Made by a program: the position numbers and the translations under genes
In this document: one piece after another, positions 23,230 through 34,275 of the stretch
Layout: each line of letters opens with the position of its first letter
Numbering within the stretch: the first letter of the stretch is position 1
Notes under the pieces: generated by a model
Seen by the model: the letters and a program-made list of their open reading frames with translations, nothing else
Told to the model about the DNA's origin: nothing
Databases searched by the model: none
Source of the DNA: Diphasiastrum complanatum
Taxonomy: Eukaryota > Streptophyta > Lycopodiopsida > Lycopodiales > Lycopodiaceae
Assembly (NCBI GenBank): GCA_029204225.1
Contig: CM055092.1
Coordinates: 73,632,857 to 73,696,856 of the forward strand
Reading direction: 5' to 3'
Length of the DNA stretch: 64,000 nucleotides

Positions 23230-24490
23230 TTCCTTCTTAAGGTAGGAATCCAAGGAATCTTAGCCTAAGGTCTTCTTCCTTCTCCCAAGTGTCCTCATCA
23301 TCTGACTTACCTTCCATGGGTACGTGGGTAGTCAACTCCAACTATACTAGTTCACCTTTCAAAACAAGGTCATCCTTCCCACCAAGTTGCTCTCTTTCAA
23401 GGGGCTTACATGGAATGCAGGGTGTATCTTATTTCCAAGTGGAAGATTCTTTACAATCTTGTAAGGGCCGTTATATCTAGGAGATAACTTTGGACATTTC
23501 CCATTTGTAGTGTCTTATCTTTTGGGCTTCTAAGATACGTCCAATCTCCGGGCTCAAACTCTCGAGATGAGCGACTTTGGTTAGCATAAAATTGTGCTCG
23601 ATCTTGAGCCGATTTTTGACTTTCCTTGGCCACTTACAACATTTCTTGCATATCTAGGCAAAAGTCAGTTGCAGCTTGCACTTTGGGACCTTTGAGTCCG
23701 CTAGATACTATGTGGATGAAAGCCAAATATCAACATGGAAGGATTAAATCAGGTGGCACAATGCTTAGCAATGTTGTACGCGAACTCAACCATTGGGAGG
23801 CACATTTCCCAATCTGATTGTTGCCTAGAAACATATTCATGAAGCATATCTTCCATCAACTGGTTGGTACGTTCAGTTTGACCATCAGATTCAGGATCCA
23901 GGGTGATTGGAAGATGAAAGACTAATGGTAGTTTCCAATCTTTCAAAGACAGTTCGTCAAAACGTGCCAGTGAACTTAGAATCATAATCACCAACAATAT
24001 CATTCAGCCATCCAAAAAACCTGAACAACTTCTTCAACTGATATTTGAGCAAGCTCAGAAGCCTCGACACTGGAGTTTGTTGGATAAATTGTGCCACCTT
24101 GGTTATCCTGTCAACTACTCAATGTCAAATTTGAACTCTTGCATGACTTCCGACCATCTGGCCTTACGACCTCTACGACATCACAAGTATACCTAAGGGA
24201 TTGATGATCCATCATCACAATGAATCTGGATCCATACAAATAATGGCGCCAAAATTTTAGCTTGTGTATGACTGCAAAGAGTTCCTTCTCATATGTAAGA
24301 TATCTACTTTGAGCGGGGTCCAACTTTTTTGCTTTCAAAGGCTATTGGTCTACCATCCTAATAAAGGAATGCCCCCATAGCATAATCCTTGGCATCCATC
24401 TCAACAAGGTACAACTTGATCAGATCGACTATATGCAATATGGGCATGGTAGAAACACAGTATTTCAAAGTTTCAAAACTTCATTCAACT
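23230..24490 (-). pseudogene. Ty3/gypsy pol remnant (RT end, RNase H, integrase)
   Basis: In minus-strand order: VEMDAKDYAMGAFL and IAFESKK (about 24410-24330), then the RNase H frame 24338-24111 (LDPAQSRYLTYEKELFAVIH, FWRHYLYGSRF, DHQSLRYTC). The frame then moves directly to VDRITKVAQFI and VGDYDSKFTGTF, so the integrase zinc domain is deleted. The frame 24003-23749 has PESDGQTERTNQLMEDML and QSDWEMCLPMVEFAYN. The frame 23633-23451 has SAQDRAQFYANQS and FEPGDWTYLRSP. A stretch near 23300 is the degraded C-terminal end. It continues upstream in the RT piece at 26765-26985, split by a LINE. Confidence 0.85.
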
Positions 24491-24526
24491 TTCCTGCCTT
24501 TAAATCTTTAAGATAGTACGAGGACC

Positions 24527-26764
<2,238 letters not shown>

Positions 26765-26765
<1 letters not shown>

Positions 26766-26985
26766 ATCATTTGTTGGAGCAATCACGAAACTAAAAGGTA
26801 AAACCAAAAATTCATAGTGGGAATGCCTAGTCCAAAAGCCAGTTATAAAAATGTCCTCATCCTTTACCCGTATCTAATGGTGACTAGATCTAAGGTCTGT
26901 CTTGGTGAAATACTTGGCACCATTTAGATGGTCCATTAGATTGTCCACCCCATGATCCCATCCAAATGAATGGCTTTGTGAAAGA
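26765..26985 (-). pseudogene. Ty3/gypsy reverse transcriptase fragment upstream of the LINE
   Basis: The minus strand reads DNLMDHLNGAKYFTKTDLRS, a stop, IRVKDEDIFITGFWTRHSHY and EFLVLPFSFVIAPTN. This is the RT segment just before the YxDD box. It switches abruptly to LINE sequence. The ~0.5 kb with the catalytic box is missing; the RT end reappears at 24490. Confidence 0.8.
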
Positions 26986-27580
26986 CCATGTTGTAAATGT
27001 CTTATTGACAATGGTTCAACTTAAAACTTCGTCAATGTTGAGCTGGTGTAGAAACTCAAGTTGGCCACCATGCCAAGTGACCATAAAAATGTGGTCAAAA
27101 TGTCAACAAGCAAGGATAATCAGACTTGGCAAGATATTGTCCATAACTGAATGTTGAGGATTCAGGACTATGTAGATGAGATTACCTTCCATATAATGAC
27201 TAGATTTAACCCTTGGGAAAGAATGATTTTATTCTAAGAATGAGTCATTTCACATGGGCTATGTCACCCATAGTTTGAGACTTTGGCATAATGGCTCCTT
27301 TTCAGAATTAAAATGAAGATGTAAATATTGTCGATCTACCTTATGTTTATGCTTTGGAAGTAAATCAATGTTTGAAAAGTTTTGAGTATCATGCTTTCTT
27401 ATGTTATTTGAAAGACATTTTCTATGTGGATAATTTAGTTATTTGGAAAAAAATAATTGGTTTATCGCACTTGTCTAATATTGTTTCTTTAAATAATCCT
27501 AACATACGAGATTTTGCTAAAGGTAAAAAATCTAGAAGTCTTAGGGAAGAGTTTGCTAATGTCTATTTCTAGCAGGTCCA
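26985..27580. other. No gene seen
   Basis: The minus strand near 26985-27080 may be heavily decayed gypsy sequence. The short forward frame 27354-27572 has no recognisable motif. Confidence 0.35.
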
Positions 27581-27584
27581 CCTC

Positions 27585-27860
27585 CTAGGGATGCATATTA
27601 TCAGATAGAACTTCCTAATAGTTCCCTTGTATTGCTTTTTCCATATAGGATGAGCCCGAAGGAAGAGGATGAACTTGCTAACCAACTTTAGAAAATTTTA
27701 GTTATGAGCCATATTAGACCCAGTGGATCCCCTTGGGGGAGCACCGGTACTTTGGAGGCTTACATCTCTATGTAGACTGTAAGAAGCTTATTAAAATGAT
27801 AGTTAAACATTGTTATCCCTTGCCTAGAGGGAGCTTTGAAAGACTGACCTCCAACATTCT
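27585..27860 (+). pseudogene. Ty3/gypsy RT start fragment
   Basis: The forward frame reads FPYRMSPKEEDELANQL, a stop, then VMSHIRPSGSPWGS, and further on KKLIKMIVKHCYPLPRG. These are the conserved first RT motifs of gypsy elements (PPYRM..., IRPSxSPWG, NKxTIKNxYPLPR). Several stops, so only a scrap. It is in the opposite orientation to the 23-27 kb gypsy element. Confidence 0.75.
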
Positions 27861-27869
27861 TTTGCCTCT

Positions 27870-28030
27870 TTGGGTAATCCTTAGAGAGGTGCCCCTTTAA
27901 CATTTAGGAAAAACAAAGACCTTGGCCTTATCAAAATCTGCCCTATCCAACTTCGAGTGATTTTTCTTTCCCGATTGGGAACCGGTGTTGAAGATTTTTC
28001 CTTCCCCTATTTTTGGAAGGGAGTCGAAGC
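27870..28030 (-). pseudogene. Ty3/gypsy gag nucleocapsid scrap
   Basis: The minus strand has DRADFDKAKVFVF followed, one frame over, by LKGHLSKDYPKRQKNVGG. This resembles the CCHC knuckle (CxxCxxxGHxxxxC) with cysteines lost. It lies head to head with the forward RT scrap, so the two come from different insertions or an inversion. Confidence 0.55.
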
Positions 28031-28305
28031 TTTCTTGTCTTTGGCCTTTTTGGCCTCTTGCCTAGGGCCCTACTTCTCCTTACAGGCAATGGCATGGGTG
28101 TTGTCATAGTTTTTGAAATTTAACGACATATATATTTAAGGTGATGGTAGTCTTTCAATTTTTTTTAAGAAAACTAAAAGGACCCTTTTATTGTCAGATA
28201 GTATTGGTCTAATTGTTTTTGTTCTGATTGTTTTTAATAGATAGGAATTTTTTTTTGCTTTTAGGGCCAAAAAATAGTATATAGTAATTTATTTATATAT
28301 ATATA
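28030..28305. other. AT-rich stretch ending in (TA)n
   Basis: No coding frame. Ends in TATATATATATATCA at the presumed left end of hAT copy 1. The same (TA)n-TCA sequence, inverted, borders copy 3 at 60680-60713. Confidence 0.5.
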
Positions 28306-28511
28306 TCATAGTGGCTGGTGGTACCACCATTATAGTGCCGCCCTCAGACCCACGATACCAGGGGCACCAGTAAATAATATCTTTTATTATTAGTTTTTTA
28401 AATTTTCTAATAAAAAGCCCTTTTAATTATTGTAAATTAGGGTAAAACATTCAGAAAAAAAAAGGTTTAGGGTTTAGAAAAAAGGGGGGACTGTATAGGG
28501 GGACTGTATAG

Positions 28512-28800
28512 GGGGCACTGTGGGGAGCAGACCTTGGGGTCAATGGGAGTGCAGCATGTGGGAGAGCAACAAATCCGGACAGGTACACCGTCACCTGGGC
28601 ATTGTGGGGGATCAGACCACGGACCCAATCGGAGTGCAGCACGTGGGGGAGCAACACATGCGGCAGGTACAGTAGCACATGGGCACTGTGGGGGAGCAGG
28701 CCATGGGGCCAATGGGAGTGCAGCACGTGGGGGAGCAACAAATGGGGGCAGGTACAACAGCACATGGAGGGATCATCAACAACTGCACATGGGGAAACAG
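28512..28800 (+). repeat. Subterminal minisatellite of hAT copy 1, units of ~80-86 bp
   Basis: About three units, each with the order GGGCACTGTGGGG.AGCAG, CCAAT.GGAGTGCAGCA, GTGGGGGAGCAACA and CAGGTAC...GTCAC or TAGCACATG. The same units occur four times at 44873-45165 and about twice (inverted) at 60340-60500, always just upstream of the small gene. Confidence 0.85.
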
Positions 28801-28809
28801 GCTGTGGGG

Positions 28810-28817
28810 TTAAATAG
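28810..28817 (+). promoter_or_regulatory. TATA-like box of the small gene, copy 1
   Basis: TTAAATAG, 95 bp before the ATG at 28912. The context GCTGTGGGGTTAAATAGG recurs in copy 2 (45208-45215), and as CTGTGGGGATAAATAA in copy 3 (minus, 60324-60317). It lies between the minisatellite and a GAGAGGCTGTGA-rich leader. Confidence 0.55.
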
Positions 28818-28911
28818 GCACTCACGAGGCTGTGAGAGAGCCAGTGAGAGGCTGTGAGAGAGAGGCTGTGAGAGGCTGTGAGAGCCAGTTTGAGAAACAG
28901 GGTGTCGTGAG

Positions 28912-29256
28912 ATGGCGGAGCGCATACCACTGAGGCCCGAGGGCGAAGCCAGGAGGAAGCTCGAGGAAGATGTCCGAAGGCACAACGAAAGGCATCAGAA
29001 GCAAGAGGCAGACATTGCAGAGATGCTGCGACAAACTCGACAGAGACACCCAGAGTTGCAGATCCCCGCCCCCGCTGTCGAGCTGGATTTGGATGAGCAA
29101 ATCGGAATGAACTTCACACGACGGCAGCTGATCATGGTCAGGGAAAGGGCGGCCCGCCGTCAGGCTAACCAGGAGGCAGATCGGCAGCGCGAGAGCGATA
29201 GAACAATGCACCTGACGAGGGCGAGGAGTCAATGGAAGATCCGTAGGAATGTTTAG
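28912..29256 (+). CDS. hAT-associated small charged protein (unrecognised family)
   Basis: 114 codons with ATG at 28912 and stop at 29256. The protein starts MAERIPLRPEGEARRKLEED and continues with VRRHNERHQKQEADIAEMLR, a short Pro-containing linker (PELQIPAPAVELDL) and then EQIGMNFTRRQLIMVRERAA. It is rich in Arg, Glu and Gln and looks helical, probably coiled-coil; there is no signal peptide or membrane segment. Copies exist at 60144-59802, 45442-45564 and, decayed, 12630-12905. The same start is conserved in copies 2 and 3, and GGTGTCGTGAG precedes the ATG in copies 1 and 2. In copy 3 the C-terminus reads NAPDEGEESMEDV. Here that acidic tail is present only in another frame, so copy 1's last ~15 residues are probably frameshifted. 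It converges on the transposase. The function is unknown; a DNA- or transposase-binding accessory role is only a guess. Confidence 0.65.
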   Translation: MAERIPLRPEGEARRKLEEDVRRHNERHQKQEADIAEMLRQTRQRHPELQIPAPAVELDLDEQIGMNFTRRQLIMVRERAARRQANQEADRQRESDRTMHLTRARSQWKIRRNV

Positions 29257-29744
29257 AATAGATAGGATCCAACCGTATGTGGCTCACTGTTGTTATGTAG
29301 TTTTCGGCATAAGAAGAGACAACATTTAGTGTTTAACATAGTGTAAAGAACAGCCCTAGCCGTATGTGGCGGGATACGTATTGTTATTTTGATACAACTG
29401 TTGAATTAATGTTCAGTGTGTTTTTTGTGCAACGCGTGCCTGGGAAATTGCAATGTAATATGTGTGTTTATGAAATGCTATCAAGGGGGGTGTATTTCTG
29501 TGTAGTGCATTTGCTATCAATCTCTGTAGTTGAAACTAATTGAAAATATGCACATACCATTCGAAATAAAATTGAAAACAGAGCATCACAGTTACAAATT
29601 GACAAATATACAATGTGCAGCGAATAAAGTACGTCCAACACTAGATATAATATGGAAAATGGTCTGAATATAGTGTTCGACCATCTGGCCGCCAAACATG
29701 GAACATGATATCAAACTGCTAAAAATAAAATAATAGAGCTACAA

Positions 29745-31373
29745 TCAATGCTCTGGCTCTGACTCAGACGAATGCTCCGGAGACAACTCGGGGCCCCGAG
29801 CTGACTCTCGCAACTGATATCTATGCTTGTCTGGAACTGGCGCACGACATAGACCTTTTGATGGGGGACATAGGTGCACTTCCCTGGGTTAGAGCCATCG
29901 TCCGTGAGGCCGGGAGGTGTGTTCTTGCCATGTTCCGGGTGTTCAGCCATCTGGACCTCCGTAAGCCAGCCCCCACACGCTTTGTATTCGACTTGGTGGT
30001 CATCGACCGTTTGATCAGGTGTAGGGCGCAGCATCTACAGATTCTCCCCCCCCTGCTGCAATCCACAGCCCTCAAAAACTGTGTGCCCATGCAGCTGGAG
30101 ACCAAGATGTTGAGGATCGGCGTCCTCCTGACATCAGTCCAGCCATCGGACATGATGCTACAACCGTAAGTGGCTCAGTTGGCGACGTAGAGGCTCCATC
30201 TCTCTAGACAAGGACTCGACCCTATCCCTCAGCATGTGTGTACGAACAACCTCTGAACTAGGGACTCTCCAGCTAGGGCTGGCAGACTGTGCAAGGCGGA
30301 AGGCCCTTCTGAAGGGCTCAGAGTCGGTGATGGCAAATGGAAGGTTCAGCTCATAAATCAGACTGGCCACGGCCTGTGTGGCCTCTCTGTCCATGTGCGG
30401 CTGATGCGCACCGCGAATGCTCTGCTGCCTAAGAACTCTCCCAGCTGGGCGACGGGTAGCGGACCTCCAGCACGGTGCACCAAACGTGACGGGAATGGAT
30501 GATGACGTGACAGGTTGGGCACTAGTGGATGCATCGGCTGTGGACGTGGAATGGGGAGAGTGGGATGCACTGGCAGGGATGGGTGTAGCAGCATAAGTGG
30601 GGTGCACTAGTGGAGGGGGAGCATCTGGCATGGGATACGAAAACTGCTGGCTAGGGAGGTCATCCGGATGGGAAGGGAGGGAGGAAGGGATCCTCTTCAA
30701 CATCCTGGAAGGCCGGGTCACTGGCATCCTGGGCCTGCTCCTGCTCGGGTGGCGGAGAGTCCATGAGAAAGTCGTAAACTGGGGGAGTGCGAGCAACAGT
30801 AGGTGGTGGTGGAACCGCAGTGGCAACTGGAGGACGCGATGGGACGGGATCCACTGGAATGGGTGCAGATGGGGATGCGTGTGGCGGAACTATCTGAGGG
30901 GGATGAGAGACAAAGGGACTGGACGAGGATGCACTCCCTCTCCTCGTGCGTGCCAGCCAAGCAGGCAGCAACTCGGGGTCAACCACGTAAGGCGCGGTGC
31001 AAAACCTAAGAACACCCTCTGAAATGGTGTTCTCCCCCGCCACAAGACATGGCCCGTAGGTGTCTAGAAGTCGCTGCCTGACGGGAACGGACATGCTGCC
31101 ACAGGGGGCAGCATTCAGTGTGCCACCATTTTTGGCGTGTGCGCCGAGTAGGTGGCCTTTAAGGCGAGTGAGGGTGGCATTGAACTCGACCAGGCCATAT
31201 CGACAGCGCACGATCTTTGCACCGGACTTGTTGGACTTGTCAGGAACCCGCCTGACAATGTCCACCTCGTCCCACAGATCTGCAAGGTTGGAATGCACCA
31301 TTTCTGTAGAGGGAACTGGGGAAAAAAGGCAGAGATGATCGTGAGTGCGATAGGAGGCGGAAGGCTGATCCAT
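29745..31373 (-). pseudogene. hAT-like transposase, copy 1, with deletion and internal inversion
   Basis: On the minus strand an N-terminal frame from 31373 (or the Met at 31301, MVHSNLADLWDEVDIV) carries a BED-like finger whose second Cys is lost (CRYGLVEFNATLTRLKGHL). A Pro/Ser-rich linker and TQAVASLIYELNLPFAITDS follow, with frame changes near 30660. Then come SIMSDGWTDVRR and VSSCMGTQFLRAVDCS (to about 30050). The next ~210 bp (29836-30045) is inverted: it reads DIDLLMGDIGALPWVRAIV and DLRKPAPTRF on the plus strand. The minus frame resumes only with the C-terminal tail (RYQLRESARGPELSPEHSS, stop at 29745). Everything between, including the dimerisation region, is deleted. Confidence 0.85.
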
Positions 31374-31544
31374 AGCAATGGCCCAAGTAGCAGTAGCAGG
31401 GGCGGAAGCGATCTGTGCAACGCGAAGACAGTGTGATGGCGAGGAGTGCGCGGACAGCAGCGCGATGGGCAGGGAGAGAGATGAAGCGAGGGGGGGGGGG
31501 GGGAATTAGGGCAAAAAACTATGTATAAATCATAGTTGGAACGC

Positions 31545-31620
31545 GATTCTGAATCGCAATTTAGAATCGCGATCCCGATTCGCGATTCAAGATTTTCCCA
31601 GAATCGTGTAGAATCGATTT
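31545..31620. promoter_or_regulatory. Cluster of GAATCG / CGATTC words
   Basis: Within ~75 bp there are about six copies of GAATCG or its complement, several extended to CGCGATTC/GAATCGCG. This is 5' of the copy 1 transposase, in the same position as the GGACGCG cluster of copy 5. Possible subterminal transposase-binding repeats. Confidence 0.45.
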
Positions 31621-31639
31621 TTTTTTCTTTTTTTTTTTT

Positions 31640-31935
31640 GAAATTTTTTTGTGCAATGCTCTGATCGAGGGGAATATGATTGTGTAGTTTGCTGACTGTT
31701 TCAGGTGCAGGATGGTCCCTTTACGCTAAAGCTGCATCCCATATAAAAAAAAAGAGAACACATTGGGGCATTCCCAGTGAACATAGCAGGAATCTCCCTT
31801 TCTCTGATTCTCCCTCTCTCTATCTCTCTCTCTGATCACGATTCACAACAAACGGAACTAAAACCATGTTGAACAAAAACCCAGCTGAATCATTCTGAAC
31901 TTTTGCCTTAAATGAAACAATTTTTGACAAAACAA

Positions 31936-31986
<51 letters not shown>

Positions 31987-32155
31987 AACCATAAATCATA
32001 AACCATAAAACCGAAGTTACTGAACTAAAACCACAAAGAACAATACTGAATCACGACAATGTTGTGAATAGGATCATCATAATATATAATATCGGGCCAC
32101 ATGGCACCAAAAAGGGGTACAATGATGTTCCATGAACGTAATGAAAACTATATAA
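31640..32155. other. No gene seen; contains (CT)n at 31939-31984
   Basis: Non-coding DNA between hAT copies 1 and 4, with a T-rich run near 31620-31650 and one CT tract. No supported frame. Confidence 0.5.
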
Positions 32156-32268
32156 CTAAGGCTCGTCAGAGTCATGGTAGGATAAATCATCCGAATCTGT
32201 GGACTGCAGGTCCCATGGGTCCGTAGATGAATCGGAACTAGAGGGAGCCATATGGCGTGGTGTGGCCC
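32156..32268 (-). pseudogene. C-terminal end of hAT copy 4, cut off by the gypsy insertion
   Basis: The minus strand reads APSSSDSSTDPWDLQS and then DDLSYHDSDEP before a TAG at 32158-32156. It resembles the acidic end of copy 5 (ESQMPPDSQRDF) and is in the correct orientation to be the missing end of the gene at 40731-44010. Gypsy LTR1 begins at the very next base. Confidence 0.55.
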
Positions 32269-32626
32269 TGTTACGAGCTCGTAACCAGTGCCGAACCCTA
32301 GAGAACACAGATAGGTCAGATACCACAGTCAGGGTCGTGTCCAGCGTACATGACCAACAGGGCAAGACAGTGTGAGTAGTGTGCCCCAGCACGGTCCATA
32401 GCCATGGCGGGCCTAACACAGCCCAGGGACCCTGTCAGCAGGATAGGGCCCCCAGTTGGGTCCCGACGTGCAGTCGGCCACGTCAGTGCCACGTGGCCGA
32501 CACTTGGCAGTAGCATGCTACCAGTCCTCACACTGGGCTAGGAGGGGCTTACTCTATATCAGGGAGTAGGCAAGGTTGGGTGGATCAGTTAGTGTTTGCC
32601 CTACTGTGGTGTTAGGATCTATTACA
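32269..32626 (+). mobile_element. Gypsy element A, 5' LTR (LTR1)
   Basis: 358 bp, TG...CA. It opens with a perfect 16 bp palindrome, GTTACGAGCTCGTAAC (32270-32285). At 32473-32501 there is an 11 bp perfect stem, GTCGGCCACGT/ACGTGGCCGAC, containing a CACGTG G-box. CTATATC near 32554-32560 is a candidate TATA box. The left flank is GGCCC. Confidence 0.9.
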
Positions 32627-32640
32627 CTGGTATCAGAGCC
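32627..32640 (+). other. Primer-binding site of element A
   Basis: CTGGTATCAGAGCC follows the LTR directly. TGGTATCAGAGCC is complementary to the 3' end of plant initiator tRNA-Met. The untranslated leader then runs to 33336. Confidence 0.9.
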
Positions 32641-33336
32641 ATCTCCATCCTAGGGAGTTCAGGACAGCAGTAGAGAAAGCTATCAGAAGATAGGAAAGAT
32701 TTCTCAGATTCTCAGAAAAGAATTGAGGAGGAAAATCGCTGTAGGAACAGCTTTCAAATCCTTGAAATTTGCTGGGAATTTACAGTTGTGTGAGGCACAA
32801 TCCCTTGTAGAAGCTCAGCGCTGAAAAATCAGGGATTTACCCTTGATTTTTATGTATCAGTTGTGGATTTTTGAGCACATTTTAAATAGAAAACGTGGAG
32901 CAGGTCCAGCGCTGCCAAATTGGGTGGAAACTTCGAATTTGGAGTGAAATTTTCTGGAATTTGGAGCAGATCTGAGACAGAATCGTGGGTGCAGGTCCAG
33001 CGCTGAAGGTCTTTGGCAGGAACCACAAGTTTGCAACTGTTTTGGGTCCTAAAACGGGAATTTTGGAGCAAAAAGTATACACCTCAGACAGCGAGGGAAG
33101 GGGCCAAGACGATCAGAAGTTTGTTTCTTTTTCTTGGTACCTTGATCTCTGATTTTTCCGGACAGCAGATCTGAAAGCAGTGGAGGAAGAGCTGAAAGGG
33201 CTTTTCTTGATTCTCTCTGTGGAAGTACAGTTCTCAGAAAGAGCTAAGTTTTCTTTCCCTCCTTGTACACTTGTAAATTAGTCTTTTAGACTTTTTTTCC
33301 TTCAGAAGTTAAGGTAGCTCTCTTTCAGTTCCGAAG

Positions 33337-34275
33337 ATGACCACTCCTCAGGGACCTGATCAACCCCCGCAGAGAGGCTTCGACGAACTTGAAACAGAAG
33401 CCTTGGCTTACAAAAAAGGGAAGGAACCCATGGAAGTGGAAGAACAGGAACAGTTCGCCGAAGAACTCGACGAACTGGTTACCAAGGAGCAGTTCCTCCA
33501 ATTGGTAACAGAAGTGGATGAACTGAAGTTGGCATTAGCCAATTTCAAGTCCAGTGTGGACGACTCGTTCGCTGAACTCAAAAACTTGTTTTTGAGTTCC
33601 GCGAAAGGAAGCCTTCCCTCCACTTCTCAGTTATCCCCTTCTCCACTTCCATCAGTTTCGGGTGAGACTTTACGGTCTCACCCCAGTGTTTTTAAGGATT
33701 TAAAGCCTCCTACTTTTAATGGGGAAGAGAAGGATAGAAATGCAGATATTCTACAAACCTTCCTCAGCAAATGGAAGAACATTCATGCTCTTAAACAGAC
33801 CCCAAACCATTTGCAAGCAATTGAGGCCAGTCTTTCTTTAGGGCCTATGGCCTATAAGTGGTGGTTAAATCTCCAGGAGACTGGGCAGACTCCCCGGTCA
33901 TGGAAAGCTTTTGAAGAAGCTTTCCTAAGAGAATTTCTACCAGAGAATGAACTTGATAGAGCCTGGGAAGCCTGGGAAAGAACAGTAATGGACAAGTCCC
34001 TCATCCAATATATCTCGCAGTATCGAGAAGCAATTTTAAAGATTAAAAATATGGATGACTATCAAAAAATTAGGGGATTTGTCCGTGGCCTCAAAGATGA
34101 ATATAAAGTAGAGGTCCAGAGAAACTCGCCTACTACCCTTGAGCAAGCTCTCAGATATGCTCAAATCTATGATGATTCAGTGGGTAGGAAGAGAGCGAGA
34201 CAGCAACCACTTTCTGAGCAGCTTCCTCAGAAAGACTTTCAATTTAAAAAGAAATTTTTAAAAAGAAATTTTTAA
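33337..34275 (+). CDS. Element A gag (N-terminal part of Gag-Pol), frameshifted at its end
   Basis: Starts [20 protein letters not shown] after a ~700 bp leader. It carries the Ty3-type gag core ([73 protein letters not shown]). The frame ends early at 34275 because the 14 bp GAAATTTTTAAAAA (34251-34264) is duplicated at 34265-34278. In element C the sequence has one copy and gag runs on without interruption into the CCHC knuckle and protease. The normal product is therefore a single Gag-Pol polyprotein, and this copy is disabled by the duplication. Confidence 0.9.
   Translation: MTTPQGPDQPPQRGFDELETEALAYKKGKEPMEVEEQEQFAEELDELVTKEQFLQLVTEVDELKLALANFKSSVDDSFAELKNLFLSSAKGSLPSTSQLSPSPLPSVSGETLRSHPSVFKDLKPPTFNGEEKDRNADILQTFLSKWKNIHALKQTPNHLQAIEASLSLGPMAYKWWLNLQETGQTPRSWKAFEEAFLREFLPENELDRAWEAWERTVMDKSLIQYISQYREAILKIKNMDDYQKIRGFVRGLKDEYKVEVQRNSPTTLEQALRYAQIYDDSVGRKRARQQPLSEQLPQKDFQFKKKFLKRNF

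Larger units (their letters stand above)
28309..31640. mobile_element. hAT-like transposon, copy 1 (rearranged)
   Basis: The presumed left end starts TAGTGGCTGGTGGTACC at 28309. It aligns with the inverted right end of copy 3 (TAGTGTCCCTTGGTACC from 60679) and continues in register through an AT-rich block into the minisatellite. Contents: minisatellite (28512-28800), TATA-like box, small charged-protein gene (+, 28912-29256) and convergent transposase pseudogene (-, 29745-31373). On the right, a cluster of GAATCG/CGATTC words at 31545-31620 may be the other subterminal region. I cannot define the right end or a target-site duplication. Confidence 0.6.

Noticed and set aside
28451-28930. Minus-strand Pro/Leu/His-rich frames of 98-159 residues over the minisatellite (also at 44.7-45.2 kb)
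   Set aside because: Open in several frames because the repeat unit lacks stops; nothing conserved apart from the repeat itself.
30597-31022. Plus-strand Gly/Trp-rich frame opposite hAT copy 1
   Set aside because: Reverse complement of the Pro/Ser-rich transposase linker; no independent support.
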